NCBI GenBank assembly: GCA_010279815.1
Contig: QEOQ01000508.1
Coordinates: 3,986,159-4,050,158, forward strand
Length of the DNA stretch: 64,000 bases
From: Brachionus plicatilis
Taxonomy: Eukaryota > Rotifera > Eurotatoria > Ploima > Brachionidae
Reading direction: 5' to 3'
Part shown: one piece after another, positions 33,045 through 44,427 of the stretch
How positions within the stretch are numbered: the first letter of the stretch is position 1
How the letters are laid out: the number at the start of each line of letters is the position of its first letter
Position numbers and translations under genes: made by a program
Notes under the pieces: generated by a model
What the model saw: the letters and a program-made list of their open reading frames with translations, nothing else
Database searches by the model: none
What the model was told of the DNA's origin: nothing

Positions 33045-33368
33045 GTGAAAATAAGTTCACTCATAAAAAAATTGTTTCTATTAAAAAACAATACAGCTTC
33101 GATGCACTTAAAAATGATGGAAAAAAGGAAGGATGATATAAATGAAATATCTAAAAAGAAAATTTTGGAGAATATAAGAGCCAGAACAACTAAAGATAAA
33201 ACAATCAAAGAGCAGGTAAAAATTGAAGATTCACAAAAAAAGAGTAAAAGGGAATTTAAATCAAATAGAAAAACACTTACAAAATACTCAGAAATTAAGC
33301 TAAAATTTGAATTTATGCTAAATTTAACAATTTCAATTAATTTAATTTATTTAAACTTGACTATTTAA
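33045..33368 (+). CDS. Lysine-rich ORF, unrecognised
   Basis: A 107-codon frame, very rich in K, E, R and N, with KKKILENIRARTTKDKTIKE and similar. An acceptor-like CATTTTCAG precedes it at about 33033, and AAGAGCAG|GTAAAA near 33215 could be a donor, so it may be an internal exon. No domain is recognised, and the last third drifts into hydrophobic AT-rich sequence that looks non-coding. It may equally be a remnant carried with the GGCC element. Confidence 0.25.
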   Translation: MKISSLIKKLFLLKNNTASMHLKMMEKRKDDINEISKKKILENIRARTTKDKTIKEQVKIEDSQKKSKREFKSNRKTLTKYSEIKLKFEFMLNLTISINLIYLNLTI

Positions 33369-34150
33369 AATTTTTTTTATTTTGACATAAAAAATTTTAA
33401 TTAAACTGTTTATTTTGATCTAAATACAAAAACGTTTTTGATCCAAAATTTTCACTTTATTGCTTGTTCAAATCAAAAACTAATATTATTATTAATTGAA
33501 ACGAACTTAAATCTTTTAATTGTCCTTCAACCTTCTCATGTAATTCTGATGACTGGCGAAAGTTCACGAAGAGCGTTTACAAATTTTGAGTTTCTTGGCT
33601 AAATCAGTATTTTTTAAGTAATAATGAACTGCTACGAAACTTTTGGTCTCAATCGAAGAGTGATCGAACCGAGCCAATTCGTTTGGTTTCGGCTCATTCA
33701 AAAGAATAATTTAGCAAGAAATTGATTTTTTGTAATGGTTTTGAAGCGTTGATAATTTTTTAAAAATTCATTTGATTCTTCCAGTCTTAGTTCTATAAGT
33801 GAAGTGATAAAAAATTTTATTAATTTAGTTAGCTTTTATTAATTAAAATACTTAAGAAAGAAAAATATAAAAAGGTCCAATTTTTGGTCATTTCTTGGTT
33901 TTTTTTTGGTGTTTTTTTGAAATATCTCGTGAACTGAACATCAAAAAACTTGAATTCTTGATTTAAATTGAAATTCAAACTTTTTAATCTATTTCATTAA
34001 AAGAAAAAAATAAAATCATTTAAAATATTATACAATTTAAAAGTGTTCAAAATTTTGAACTCTTTATTTAATTACTCAAAATTTAAAACTCTTTATTCTT
34101 TATTTTATTTTATTTTATTACCATTGATAACTTAAGACAATAAAAAAATT
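33369..34150. other. No gene seen
   Basis: AT-rich DNA downstream (3') of GT copy C. No ORF or element ends were recognised. Confidence 0.4.
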
Positions 34151-35267
34151 TTATAATCCATTCTTAAATTCCGTGTGATAAGAAAACAAAATTTCCAATG
34201 TTTCATTGTTAAACATCTTGGTCAACAATTTACTGGTAACAATCCATCTTTTTAAAAAATTTGAATGAAATGCATGAAAATCTGTCAATTTTGAAAATTT
34301 ATTATCCACCAAATTCATCAAGGTAGTAAAACTCTGGCTGCGATCAAGCCGAATACCTTGGTATGGTTTTTTGACAATTTTTGTTCTATTTAAATCACCT
34401 GAGTAAATGCTGATCTTTTGACTTAAAATAATTTGATCCGCATTCCAAGTAGCATCTCCTCTTTTGATTTCGTTATCTTTTTTTACATGATTGCTGCTAA
34501 AAAAAGCCTCTAAAAGATCAATGATTGTCTTGGTTTGTATCTCAGCATCTGAAGTGAGGTTCATGACTCCTTTCCAATGTTTTTTCTTCATTCCAATGTG
34601 ACCCATTGGATACATTTTGTAACTTTTATTTTTATGCATAAAATTTCCACAACATTCTGAATTCCATGCAGTTATTGCTTCCATATCTTTGATTTCGTAA
34701 TACTGTGATCTAATTGGCATCAGATCCGAATCACTTGTCACCACATAGTCCTCTTCATCCAAAAAATCCAATGCACCAACAAACAATCTGCAAATCATTG
34801 AGGTCATTAGTCCGTAGTCTTTTTGTGACTTGATTAATTTGACAGTAGCACCAAGTTTTTTTAAATATTTTATGGTTTTTAAAGCTGGACCATTTTGGTT
34901 ATTAAAATTGTTCAAATCACCTTGTTCAGTGGTGACTAACAAAACAATTGGTTGAAAGCCTAGTCTTTTCCAAGCCTGGGCTGCAAATGGTAAGTAGAAA
35001 AAATAGAATGTCTTTATTCTTTCATCAATGTTTACTGCCATCAAAGCGTATTTACTTGGTCGGGCTGATTGCTCAAACGTAAAGATTTTCGATGCTAGAC
35101 CAAAACTTATTAGTTTGCTTGTTTCATTTCCCTTTTGCTCAAACATAAAGAATTTTTGATTCTGAACGGATATTTATTAGTTTGCTTGCTTCATTTCCCA
35201 AAAAATAAACAAAAACAAAAATTGATAATATTGTTATTGAAATTAATAAAATAAAAGTTAACTTCAT
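34151..35267 (-). pseudogene. GT copy C: glycosyltransferase paralogue with N-terminal duplication and frameshift
   Basis: Homology to GT copy B starts at the original ATG (35267-35265) and includes the signal-anchor. Shortly after residue 24 a 67-bp segment (starting GGAAATGAAGCAAGC) is followed by a second, diverged copy of itself (GGAAATGAAACAAGC). Because 67 is not a multiple of three, the original frame runs into TGA after about 43 codons. Downstream the frame is open for 331 codons from an ATG at 35146 and keeps the DSD motif and full C-terminus (ending FKNGL), with one change beside it (MPIG to MPIR). A protein from the internal ATG would lack the membrane anchor. It is probably a pseudogene; a soluble variant is possible. 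Confidence 0.75.
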
Positions 35268-35469
35268 TTATTTTGAGTTTTCTAAAAAGTTGAAAATTTG
35301 TTAAATCGCAATACTTCAGTATTGACTTTAAACATTTTAGAAAATTTCCTTTTTGTAATTAGAAAAACTTTAAATAGTTAATTTTAATTTTAATTCTTAT
35401 TTATTTTTGATATGGGATTTAAGAATTTAATTAAGACCTCTTCAAGGACGAGTTTGTCATATTAAAAAT

Positions 35470-36232
35470 AAAGTATACTTCTCCTACTTTATTCGGATTT
35501 ATTCCATTCTAAACAATTAATTTTTTTTCATTCGTAATTTTTATTTTAAGGAGTTAAGATTTGAAATAAATAAGACTCTCAATGAAATATTTTTTTTAAA
35601 AGTTAAAAGAATTTATTTTCAGTTAAAAATTTTAAATTCTCCATAAATGAAAATAATGAAAATATTAATTATTGTTTTTAGTAGTTGACTATATTTTTAG
35701 AAATAAAATTATGTTATCAATTTTGTTATCATGCCATAATAAAATTAAATAAATTAAATTTTTTTTCCAATTTAAAAAAAATATGTATTTGTACTTAATT
35801 TTTATTAAAAAAACTTAGTAAAATTCGCATAAAATTTTGAGCGATGCAGTTTAAAAGCTAATTTATCTTCTGATAACGAACATGCTTGACACAAATAAAT
35901 ATTTTCAAAATTTTTTTATATTTTTAGTATTGATTGGAATTTTTTTTATGATATCTCAATTTTTTAAAAAATGTTTTAAGATAAATGATCTGACACAGAG
36001 GTTAGTGCATAAAATTTTTTAGCAAATAATTCTTTATTTTAGGTCTTTTTATTTAAAAAATTTTTAATTTTAGAGCAAATTTTAATAGTTTTTCTTCGAA
36101 TTAAATTTAAGAAGTATATTTAATTACATAACAAAAAAAATTCATTTAAAAAAAAAAAAGATTTATCATTTAAATAAAGTTACCATGTTTCACCAAAAGG
36201 AAGAAAGTCTGGTCATTAAAGAAGTTCTTCTA
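35470..36232. repeat. Segmental duplication, copy 2 (partner 23800-24480)
   Basis: Same orientation and order of blocks as 23800-24480, with indels. The right end (TTACCATGTTTCACCAAAAGGAAGAAAG) matches 24452-24478 with substitutions. It continues into sequence from the MT leader (ATTCGAAAATTTTTGACTCT at about 36233-36252), which the first copy lacks. Confidence 0.75.
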
Positions 36233-36255
36233 TTCGAAAATTTTTGACTCTATAA

Positions 36256-36379
36256 ATGGATATGGTAGCAATTCTATTCCTCTAGTTGTGGCATCACTAA
36301 TGACGTCTGGACACTTGTTAGAACTTGGCATGGGTAAGTTTTCAACTCCTCTTCTTCACAAATTGGCTGCTGATACCAA
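36256..36379 (+). pseudogene. MT copy D: 124-bp fragment
   Basis: Identical to 25689-25812 of MT copy C except for one G-to-C change at 36312. It covers residues about 65-105, including motif I (LLELGMGKFS). It is joined at the left to MT leader sequence, so the first 64 codons were deleted, and at the right to unrelated DNA. It lies head to head with GT copy C. Confidence 0.92.
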
Positions 36380-37179
36380 TTTTTATTTACAACTGAATTT
36401 ATTTACAACTCCTGGATCATCATATTAAAATTTTAAATCAAAGAGCCTTAGATGACAGAGATAGTAACAATTATTGATTTATAATTGTTAATTCTTAAAA
36501 TGAACATAATTTAAATCAAAATCAATCAGTTTTTTTAAAAAAATAAATAAAAAAACAAAAAAAATATCTTAAGTCAAAGTTTTGACTTGACTTGATAAAG
36601 AATTAAAATAAAGTCCAAGTCAAGACTTTGACTTTTGACCAACTCTGCTCGAAATTTGAAAATTTTTAATTTTGGCATCAAGAGTTATAAAAAATTTTAA
36701 AAATTTATTATTCTTGAAAACCAAATATACTGGTGGAAAAACTTTGACAGGGACCTTTCAATAATTTTTTTGTCATCTTAGAAATAAAAAAAAATGTACT
36801 GCTACAATTTAACTAGTCAAGGAAAAATTGACTAGAATATTAAATTATTTTAGTACTAAATTTTTACAGACAATTTGAACTTCATTTAAAAAAATATATA
36901 AAATTTGATTCAATCTTGAATAAATGGTAAGTGTTAATAGGTCTTCAAAAGACAGGAGCACTAGACTCGATTGATACTAATCATATAAAAAAAAATTCAA
37001 TCAACTATTTATTTATAAAATTCCAAAATAAAATAAAAAATGAATGAAAAACAATTTTTTTGAATTTTTTCGAAATAACGCAAAAGTTTCAGTAGACCAG
37101 ACGAAACCTCCATTTTATTTCTTTTTTATTTACAAAAGAAACACCTATCATTTATCATTAAAAATTTTTACTTTCAGCC
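36380..37179. other. Intergenic; right end of a hAT-type MITE at about 36560-36647
   Basis: AAGTCAAGACTTTGACTTTTGACCAACTCTG (ends 36647) matches the right terminus of the hAT MITE at 57652-58015; the left terminus is missing. The remainder, down to the ABHD16A stop, is AT-rich without genes. Confidence 0.5.
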
Positions 37180-40100
37180 TCAAAATGAATAGTGTAGTTG
37201 TTTCATTGAGTTTTCGGACCACGGAATGCGAAAAAACTCGCTTGACAAAGGTTGACAGTGCGACGATTCAAAATTCAGCAAATACTTGTCTGCTAAATAG
37301 ACAGCCAGCGCAAGCTTTGAGCTCTTGGTAATCAACCCGTCAGTCTCATTTTCTTTCCCAAAGGTTATGGGATATTTTTTGACCCCTGTTTGCTCACTGG
37401 CATAGCCATTTAGTATCGATTCACAAATTTGAATACTCTCACTGGTATAAGAGCTAAAAATCTTTGTCCTTTCCAAGTCATTTCTCGCACTGAGCCAAGT
37501 GCGAATGTATGGAATGCTGTCCTTGTCAACAATACCTGGGTACCTTGTCATCAATGTACTAATCAGTAAATCGTTGCCTCTATTAGTTGCTGCAATTCTA
37601 GGTCTAAAAATAAATTTAAAAAAAAATTTAGGTTCTTAAAAATTAATAAAATATTTTTTATTTAATTAAAATTAGTGCTGCTACAAAACGATTAATTTTT
37701 TTTTATGAGTTTAAATCTAGAAAAGTAAAAACCCTTTTTATGTTAAAATATCGATATTAATGATACATTCAGGATATGTTTTTAAATATTTAAAATTAAA
37801 ATAAAAGGATAAAAAATTTTTTATTTTTTCTCAAATTTTTGTAAAAGTAAAAAAACAAGCAATTAGAAAAAAAAAACTTAGCTACCGTAAACCCTTGCGC
37901 ATAGGCGCAGCAGTTAATACCAAGCCCTACAACTACCGCAATGCGGCTAATCCCAGTCATTTCATGTAAAAAAAATTAAAATTGAATTAAAAAGATTTTT
38001 CGCGCCTAGGACAGGATCCGGGATTTACCATGTGGTAAACCCAGGAATTTGCGGCATTTAAATGCTTATTTTAATTTTTTTTTTCGCGGTTATGAATCAG
38101 TTTATGGTGCGGTAAAACGACAAATTCCTGGGTTTACCACATGGTAAATCCCAGATCCTGTCTTAGGCGCGAAAAATCTTTTTAATTCAATTTTAATTTT
38201 TTTTTACATGAAATGACTGGGATTAGCCGCATTGCGGTAGTTGTAGGGCTTGGTATTAACTGCTGTGCCTATGCGCAAGGGTTTACGGCAGTTATTGAAT
38301 TATTTAAGAAACATTGAAATGTATTTAACAAAGAAAAAAATTTCGATATACCAATAAGCTAAAAAGGAACTTAATTAGAAAAATTTTAATTTTTCGACCT
38401 TTTTTATTTTATAAATAGATTTTTTGAAAACTTCTTTAAATTTTCAAATTTTAATTTTAATTAAATTTAATAAGTGAAAAAAAAAATTCGAGTCCTACTA
38501 AAACCCAGACAAACAATTTACGAAAACTTAATGACCCCTTAAATTTTTTACTAAGCAAAAAAATTTTTTTTTTAAATATTTGAAATTTTTTGTACTGTTT
38601 GAATTTTTTAATTAATTTTTTTTAAGATTTTTATTTTTTGCGAAAATTTAATTTTTTTTTTATTTAAAATTTTTCACATTTTTCTGACCACGATTTTCCT
38701 TTAAGAGAATTTCAAGATCTTTGAAAAAATGTTTCTAAGATGAAATTGAGTTTTTGAGATATTTTAATTTTCTTCTTTTTCTGTTATTAATTTAAAATTA
38801 GTATGATTAGAATGTTTTAATTTGTTAATATTAAATGATATCAACAACATTTATCATATATCGATATACTACTTTATCATTTTAACTCGATCGAATAAGA
38901 ACTAATAAATTATCTCTTAGTTATATTCATTTTTCCAGATTATTATGAATTTTAAAAAAAATGCTTAAAAATAATCAGATGATTATACCATTAAATTTAA
39001 ATAAAATTTACATAATATTTTAATGATATTTTTAAATTGTTTTTAAGTTTTCTCCTTATTTTCATTAATGATAAATTAGCAATTTTTTATTTATTTTAAT
39101 TTCGATTTAACTAATTAAATTTTAATTGAGTAAAATTTATTTTAAATCATTTGATACTCCTAATCTTTTTTTTTGAATTAATAAAACAATAATACTCAAG
39201 TATTTCCATAAAAATCGAACTTTTTAAATTTTAATAAAAATTATTAAAATATCTTAAAAACTAAACTTCCTGAACAAAAACAAGACACATTTTTGGAAAA
39301 CTAATGTTATTTTCTACAACTATATTTTAAAGGATCTTTAAAGAAATTTTAGAGAAATTTGTATTTGTAAAGTTTTTTTAGAGGTAATCGTACATTTTTT
39401 TTCTAAAATATTTCTAAAAACTTCTTTTAGATTTCTCTAAAAATTCTTCAAATTTTTTTCCAATTAAGATCAGTCAACAGTATATATTTATTTATTGGCT
39501 CAAAAAATAAAATGTTTTATTATTTAATCAAAAAAAAAATAAATGAGAGAATAGTTTAATAAAAAAATAAAACCTAAACCAAATTAAAAAAAATAAATAA
39601 TGAGACGATTTAAAATTTACCGCTTCTCTCAAAATATCTCAACATTTTCTTTAATAAATTATTCACTAAAGATTTTTTAAAGAATCTTTGAAGAAATTAC
39701 AAAAAATCTCAAAAAACGTTTTGACAGGTAGAACAGATCTTAAAGGCATCTTAAAGAAAATATAGAGAAAAAATAAAGATTTTTTTATCCACATTAATTA
39801 ATTTTTTTATCTCTAGAATATCTCTATTTTTTCTTCAAAATAAGTCAATTTTATAAAGATTTTTTAAAGGATCTTTAAAGAAACTACAAAAAATCTCTAT
39901 AAAAATTTCGACTGGGTAGCTGGGATCTAGTGATTTGAAATTTTTAAATATCAAAAATATTCGCAAAATATAAAAATCTTTGAAAAAAATTGACTAAATA
40001 TTCAAAAAGTACAGAAAATCTAAAACTGAATAGAAAGTTTAAACTATTTTTGCTTTTAAATAAAGTGATTTAGGAGGACCCTTTTTCCAATTATTTCTTT

Positions 40101-41782
40101 GAATTTTTTTCCAATTTTTACCTATTTTCCAAAAATTGTGAATTTTTGTTTAAAAAATGCTATTTTTTATATGTAAAAAAAATACTCAATGATATTAAAT
40201 TATTCAAAAATATTCTGAATTTACCATAAAAAGGGTTTAGAAAAAAAGTCAATATTATATTAATCGAATTTTTTTTCAAAATTAAGTAAAATTATAAAAA
40301 AAAGAGTGGAAAAAAATTGAATTTACATGGTAGATATTATTTCGTCCTGGGTTCTTCGGATGAACATAACTGGGCCGTGATATTTGCTGATCAATTCGGC
40401 CACATTCAAGTTCAAATTATGCTCTATGGTGTACTGGACAAATTTGCTGGCAAACTTGGGCATTTGCTGCTGAGCCAAAGGTGTAATGGTGTCAAAACAA
40501 GCGTCCATGATAACAGCTTTAACATCCGGATAATGATTGGAGAGCCATGAGACAGCAAATCCACCTATACTCCACGAAAAAAGAATAATGTTCTCCTGTT
40601 TGAAGCCTAGACTGAATGCATACTGCATGACTGCATCGGCTGCCGCGGTCAACTGCTTCGGATAAGGCAGACCCTTTAATTAATAAATTTTACTGAAATT
40701 TTTTCCAATTTTTTTTACTTACTGTGCTCTGACCAAACCCGGGATAGTTCCAGCCAAGTGCCGAGTACCCACTTTCAATAGGAATTTGAAAGCAGCCTAC
40801 TTCGTAGAACGAAGCATTTCCATCACAGCATATGACCAGATATTGTCCATTTGAGGCTAAATTACTGTTCTGTAGCGAGTGTAGGCTGCTAGAATTCGTC
40901 TGGCTGCGTTGGTCAACAAACAAAGTGTCTATTTTGTTCCGGTAGCCATCACAAGTTTGAATGATGGCTCGCTTGGCTCTTTTTTGTTCGATAAGCTTGG
41001 CTCTGCCTTCCAAAAGTGCGTTTCCAATTAAATTTTGAATCATTACGCCTGGATACATCATCCTCAAACCAAATGTGTCTACACAAATCATGCTCAGCAC
41101 TCGCCAAATTGAGTATTTTACCATTGACAAAAAGCCTTCGTTCACGCTTCTATGTGTTTTATTTTTACTAAAAAAATTAAATAAAAATTAAAAAAAATAA
41201 AATTTTTTTTTTATTTACAAAAGTGGAGGCTTTGACGAGCATACAAAGTCCGAATACCAATTTTTCATCTCAAAGTCATATTTTTGCAAAAATTTCTGAA
41301 AATAATAAAATTTAAAATTTTTTTTTTTTTTTTTTTGCAGCTGACTTGTTTTTCGGCAAAATTTTTCTTCCGGTTAACCTCAGTGTACTGCTTAATGAAC
41401 TCCAGATAGTCCGGATCTCGGCATCTGCCCAATCCTCGACTGGCCAAGGTGGACATGACCACAACGCCAAAAAGACAAGCTAGTTTGGTCAAGGAGAACA
41501 TACCGTCAAGACTAAGATAGCTGTTTCTATAGGCAAATGCCAAAATTAATGGAGAACTCCATTTGCAAAACACATAAAGTCCACGAAACTAAATCAAATT
41601 TTATAAATGGCAAAAAAATTCTAAAAATTTAATGATTTAATTTTTTTTACCAATGTCAGAAGAGAGTTGGAATAGTACTCTAAATTTCCGGGAATGTAGT
41701 ATCGACCCCTTGTGGAACTGTCTTGGCTAAATATGCGGTACAGTTGTGGGCCATAAACACTTTTGATCAAATAGATAAACAT
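37180..41782 (-). CDS. ABHD16A: ABHD16A-type phosphatidylserine lipase (alpha/beta hydrolase), six exons
   Basis: Exons on the minus strand are 41782-41651, 41588-41346, 41295-41219, 41167-40723, 40673-40327 and 37603-37180. All joins keep frame with GT-AG sites and give 555 codons; the human protein is 558. The N-terminus MFIYLIKSVYGPQLY matches the family start, followed by two hydrophobic segments in exon 2 for ER-membrane anchoring. Family blocks seen are CDGYRNKIDTLFVDQR, GQYLVICCDGNASFYEVG, LGWNYPGFGQSTG, the nucleophile elbow SWSIGGF (Ser at about 334), RRTQDE with its Asp at about 409, and the C-terminal NFESSHCQPL. Known role of the family: hydrolysis of phosphatidylserine to lyso-PS. 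I am unsure which His completes the triad. Intron 5 (about 2.7 kb) contains a 410-bp palindrome; the other introns are 45-62 nt. Confidence 0.95.
37882..38291. mobile_element. Near-perfect 410-bp palindromic MITE in ABHD16A intron 5
   Basis: Arms 37882-38051 and 38121-38291 are complementary over about 170 bp with only a few mismatches, around a 69-nt loop. Ends read CTACCGTAAACCC and GGGTTTACGGCAG. Arms contain further small palindromes such as TTTACCATGTGGTAAA. TTA flanks both ends (37878-37880 and 38292-38294), a candidate target duplication. Such near-identity implies recent insertion or gene conversion between arms. Transcribed as part of the intron, it would form a very stable hairpin. 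Confidence 0.9.
38292..40326. other. ABHD16A intron 5, remainder
   Basis: AT-rich intron. A loosely repeated motif, AAAGGATCTTTAAAGAAA and variants in both orientations, recurs near 39330, 39675, 39735 and 39865, suggesting decayed repeat units. No alternative exon is seen. Confidence 0.4.
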
Positions 41783-42562
41783 TGTGTTTAAGAGCGTTGT
41801 TGGAAATGAAGGGGTGGAAATTATTTAGCCTTATTGAAAATATAGAAATGAATTTAAATTATTAATTCAAGAAACTAAGAAGATATTTGCATTTGGGTTG
41901 TGCATAGAGTTTAATTATGTATTTTGTTTATAATTCAAAGCTAACAAAAATACTAAATAATTAAATTTTATTTTTTTGGATTTACATTTTTAGCAAGATT
42001 AGGTCAGTTATTTTTAGTTTTTGTGAGGTCAAATTATTAGATAATAAATGTAACACTTTTAAAAATAAAATATTTTATATTTTAATTATTATTTAGGACT
42101 ATTTAATTTACACAAGTGAACAAATGAATAAATTATTAGATGTAAGCATGTAAATTTTTGTTAAATTATTCTTCTTTCTATTAACTGGTTGCTCTGGGAG
42201 AATCTCTATTTTGCTGTTGCTAAATATGAAAAATGATGACCAAAAATCGGCTCAAATTAACACTCAAATTACCACATTTTTAAATCAATCATTTTTCTCT
42301 ATTTTTTATTAATAAAAAAACGAAACCAAAATGTCACTTAACTTTTCTTTGATTTTTAGAAATAAAACTATGTGTCATAGATTTGGTTTTTATTATTACT
42401 CTATTTTAATGATTAAAAAGGAAAACAAGCGCTAAATTTCTTTGATTATTACCAATAAACAATCAATAAATAAATAATAATAAATATAAATAAAGTTATT
42501 TACTAATCAAAATTTATTTTCATTAAACAACGGTAATTAGAATATTCATCAAAAAAAAATTA
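41783..42562. other. Upstream region of ABHD16A, no gene seen
   Basis: AT-rich. It should contain the ABHD16A promoter, but no distinct element stands out. Confidence 0.35.
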
Positions 42563-43631
42563 TACAGTACTGATTTGTTCCTATAGTTTTACCAAAATTT
42601 TAGTAAATTTACGGGAATTCCTATAATTTTACGAAAAATCGCAAAAGTGAAAAACAGTAAATTTACCAGAATTTAACGGATTTTAGGTAAGATTTCGTAA
42701 AAACTAAAAGGGCGAAAAAAATCCAAATTTTTGCAATATTTTCACTTTTTTTATTTTTTTTTCAAAATTAATAAAAAATTTTAAATAAAAAAAAAAGTAT
42801 TTTTTTACGCAAATTTTCGCAAATTTTTATTGATTTTAGTGAAAAATAGTAAAAATAAGTGAAAAAAGTTAAACAAAAAAGAAAAATTTAAATCAAGTTT
42901 TTTTAATATTGAAATTATTAGATACATATATTTTAGTGATTTGACCAGTCGCCATTTTTCTCAATTACAATTTCAATTACTTAATTTATCAAAGTTAATA
43001 TTTTAAAAAACAATAACTTAATTTAAATTTCAACCTTTTTCAGATGATTTATATATTTACTACATTTTTCTACTGTTAGTGATTTTTCAAATTCTCTTAT
43101 AGCCAATGCTGCATCAGCTATGGTAAACACAATTTTTTCTCTAGCAAATTCTTTCATTTCATTCCACAGCTTTTCAATAGGGTTCAAATTAGGTAATTGA
43201 AATTGTAATTGAGAAAAATGGCGACTGGTCAAATCACTAAAATATATGTATCTAATAATTTCAATATTAAAAAAACTTGATTTAAATTTTTCTTTTTTTT
43301 TTTAACTTTTTTCACTTATTTTTACTATTTTTCACTAAAATCAATAAAAATTTACGAAAATTTGCGTAAAAAAATACTTTTTTTTTTTATTTAAAATTTT
43401 TTATTAATTTTGAAAAAAAAATAAAAAAAGTGAAAATATTGCAAAAATTTGGATTTTTTTCGCCCTTTTAGTTTTTACGAAATCTTGCCTAAAATCCGTT
43501 AAATTCTGGTAAATTTACTGTTTTTCACATTGCGATTTTACGTAAAATTACCGGAATTCCCGTAAATTTACTAAAATTTTGGTAAATTCGCGTAAATTTT
43601 GGTAAAACCATAAGAAAAATTCAGTACTGTA
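42563..43631. mobile_element. Mariner-like foldback element, about 420-bp inverted arms
   Basis: Begins TACAGTACTGATTTG and ends with the complement CAGTACTGTA. Arms of about 420 bp (42563-42990 and 43200-43631) are complementary along their length, sharing for example AAAAACTAAAAGGGCGAAAA and TTAGATACATATATTTTAG. Both are full of TTTACG-type motifs. Between the arms lies a minus-strand Tc1/mariner transposase C-terminus. TA at each border is the expected mariner target duplication. Related shorter elements are at 13600-13953 and 43661-43885. Confidence 0.88.
43023..43232 (-). pseudogene. Tc1/mariner transposase C-terminal fragment inside the foldback
   Basis: A 69-codon frame carries LPNLNPIEKLWNEMK, the classic block around the third catalytic residue of Tc1-type transposases (normally in the form SPDLNPIEN.W), then a helical tail ending KYINHLKKVEI and a stop. 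The first codons lie in the inverted arm. The rest of the transposase, including the two Asp residues, is absent, so it is a captured or residual 3' end. Confidence 0.8.
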
Positions 43632-43660
43632 ATTAAAATTTAAATTAAACACTGATCATT

Positions 43661-43885
43661 TACAGTAGTGATTTGACATTTGTGTTTTTTCGTAAATTTA
43701 CTTACGTAAAGTTTGGTAAAATTACGTAAAATTACAAAAATTTACGTAAAAACCAAAAGGCCAAAAAATTGACCAATTTTTCAAAAAAACATTGAATTTC
43801 TAATAAAAAAAATTTACCAAATTTTACTTTTTTTTCGTAAATTAACGTAAAGTTACGTAAAAACACAAATGTCAAATAACTCCTA
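43661..43885. mobile_element. Mariner-like MITE with TTTACG repeats
   Basis: TACAGTAGTGATTTGACATT at the left pairs with the complement of AATGTCAAATAACTCCTA at the right; inner arms continue with TTTGTGTTTTT and ACGTAAA motifs. About 225 bp, non-coding, bounded by TA. It lies 30 bp after the larger foldback with related ends. Confidence 0.8.
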
Positions 43886-44190
43886 TAAATAACAGTCAAT
43901 CATGAATAATTCTTTGAGCCTTCAGAATCAATTTAAATGTCAAATTTTTATTAATCAATAATGGCATATAATTAATTGAACTAGCTAAAATGATGAATTT
44001 TACTAGATAATAAAAAAATAGATAAAACAGATGAATTTTACTAGATATTTTATTAAAACACTAGATAAAAAGATAAACGACTATTTATTTAGATATTTCA
44101 TTAGATAAAAAATAAAAACACAAGATAAAAAAATGAAAAAAAATAGCAAATAAAATTTAATTAAATTAAGGCTAATTAATTCTTCTTCTT

Positions 44191-44400
44191 TTACTTTAAA
44201 TTACTTGCACGTTTTCGTCGGCATTTTTTTCTTTGGGCATTTTGATTTTCAACTTGAGCTTGAGCTTGATTTGAAGTACAAGGTTGTGTTGCTTGTAGAT
44301 TTTCCCTTGGTACTATCTCGTAAGTCTCGGTGGTAGTAGCCTCGGTGCTTAAATCTGAATCATCGCTACTATAAGATGAAAAAGATTCATTTTGGGTCAT
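44191..44400 (-). CDS. Small serine/threonine-rich ORF inside the CTAGATAAAA element
   Basis: A 69-codon ORF, ATG at 44400 and TAA at 44191, starts MTQNESFSSYSSDDSD, has a polar, acidic and Q-rich middle, and ends with a basic KCRRKRASNLK. Its composition is unlike random AT-rich frames. It resembles the disordered N-terminal exon of some transposon proteins; GCAA|GTAATTT near its end could be a donor. No domain is recognised. Confidence 0.35.
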   Translation of the reverse strand: MTQNESFSSYSSDDSDLSTEATTTETYEIVPRENLQATQPCTSNQAQAQVENQNAQRKKCRRKRASNLK

Positions 44401-44427
44401 TTTTAGTTAAATATAGATTCCACGTTA

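Noticed and set aside
32269..33136. Several ORFs rich in W, P, A and G across the GGCC island
   Set aside because: They are translations of tandem GGCC repeats in multiple frames, not proteins.
37044..37331. 95-codon plus-strand ORF at the ABHD16A 3' end
   Set aside because: It is the antisense shadow of the last ABHD16A exon.
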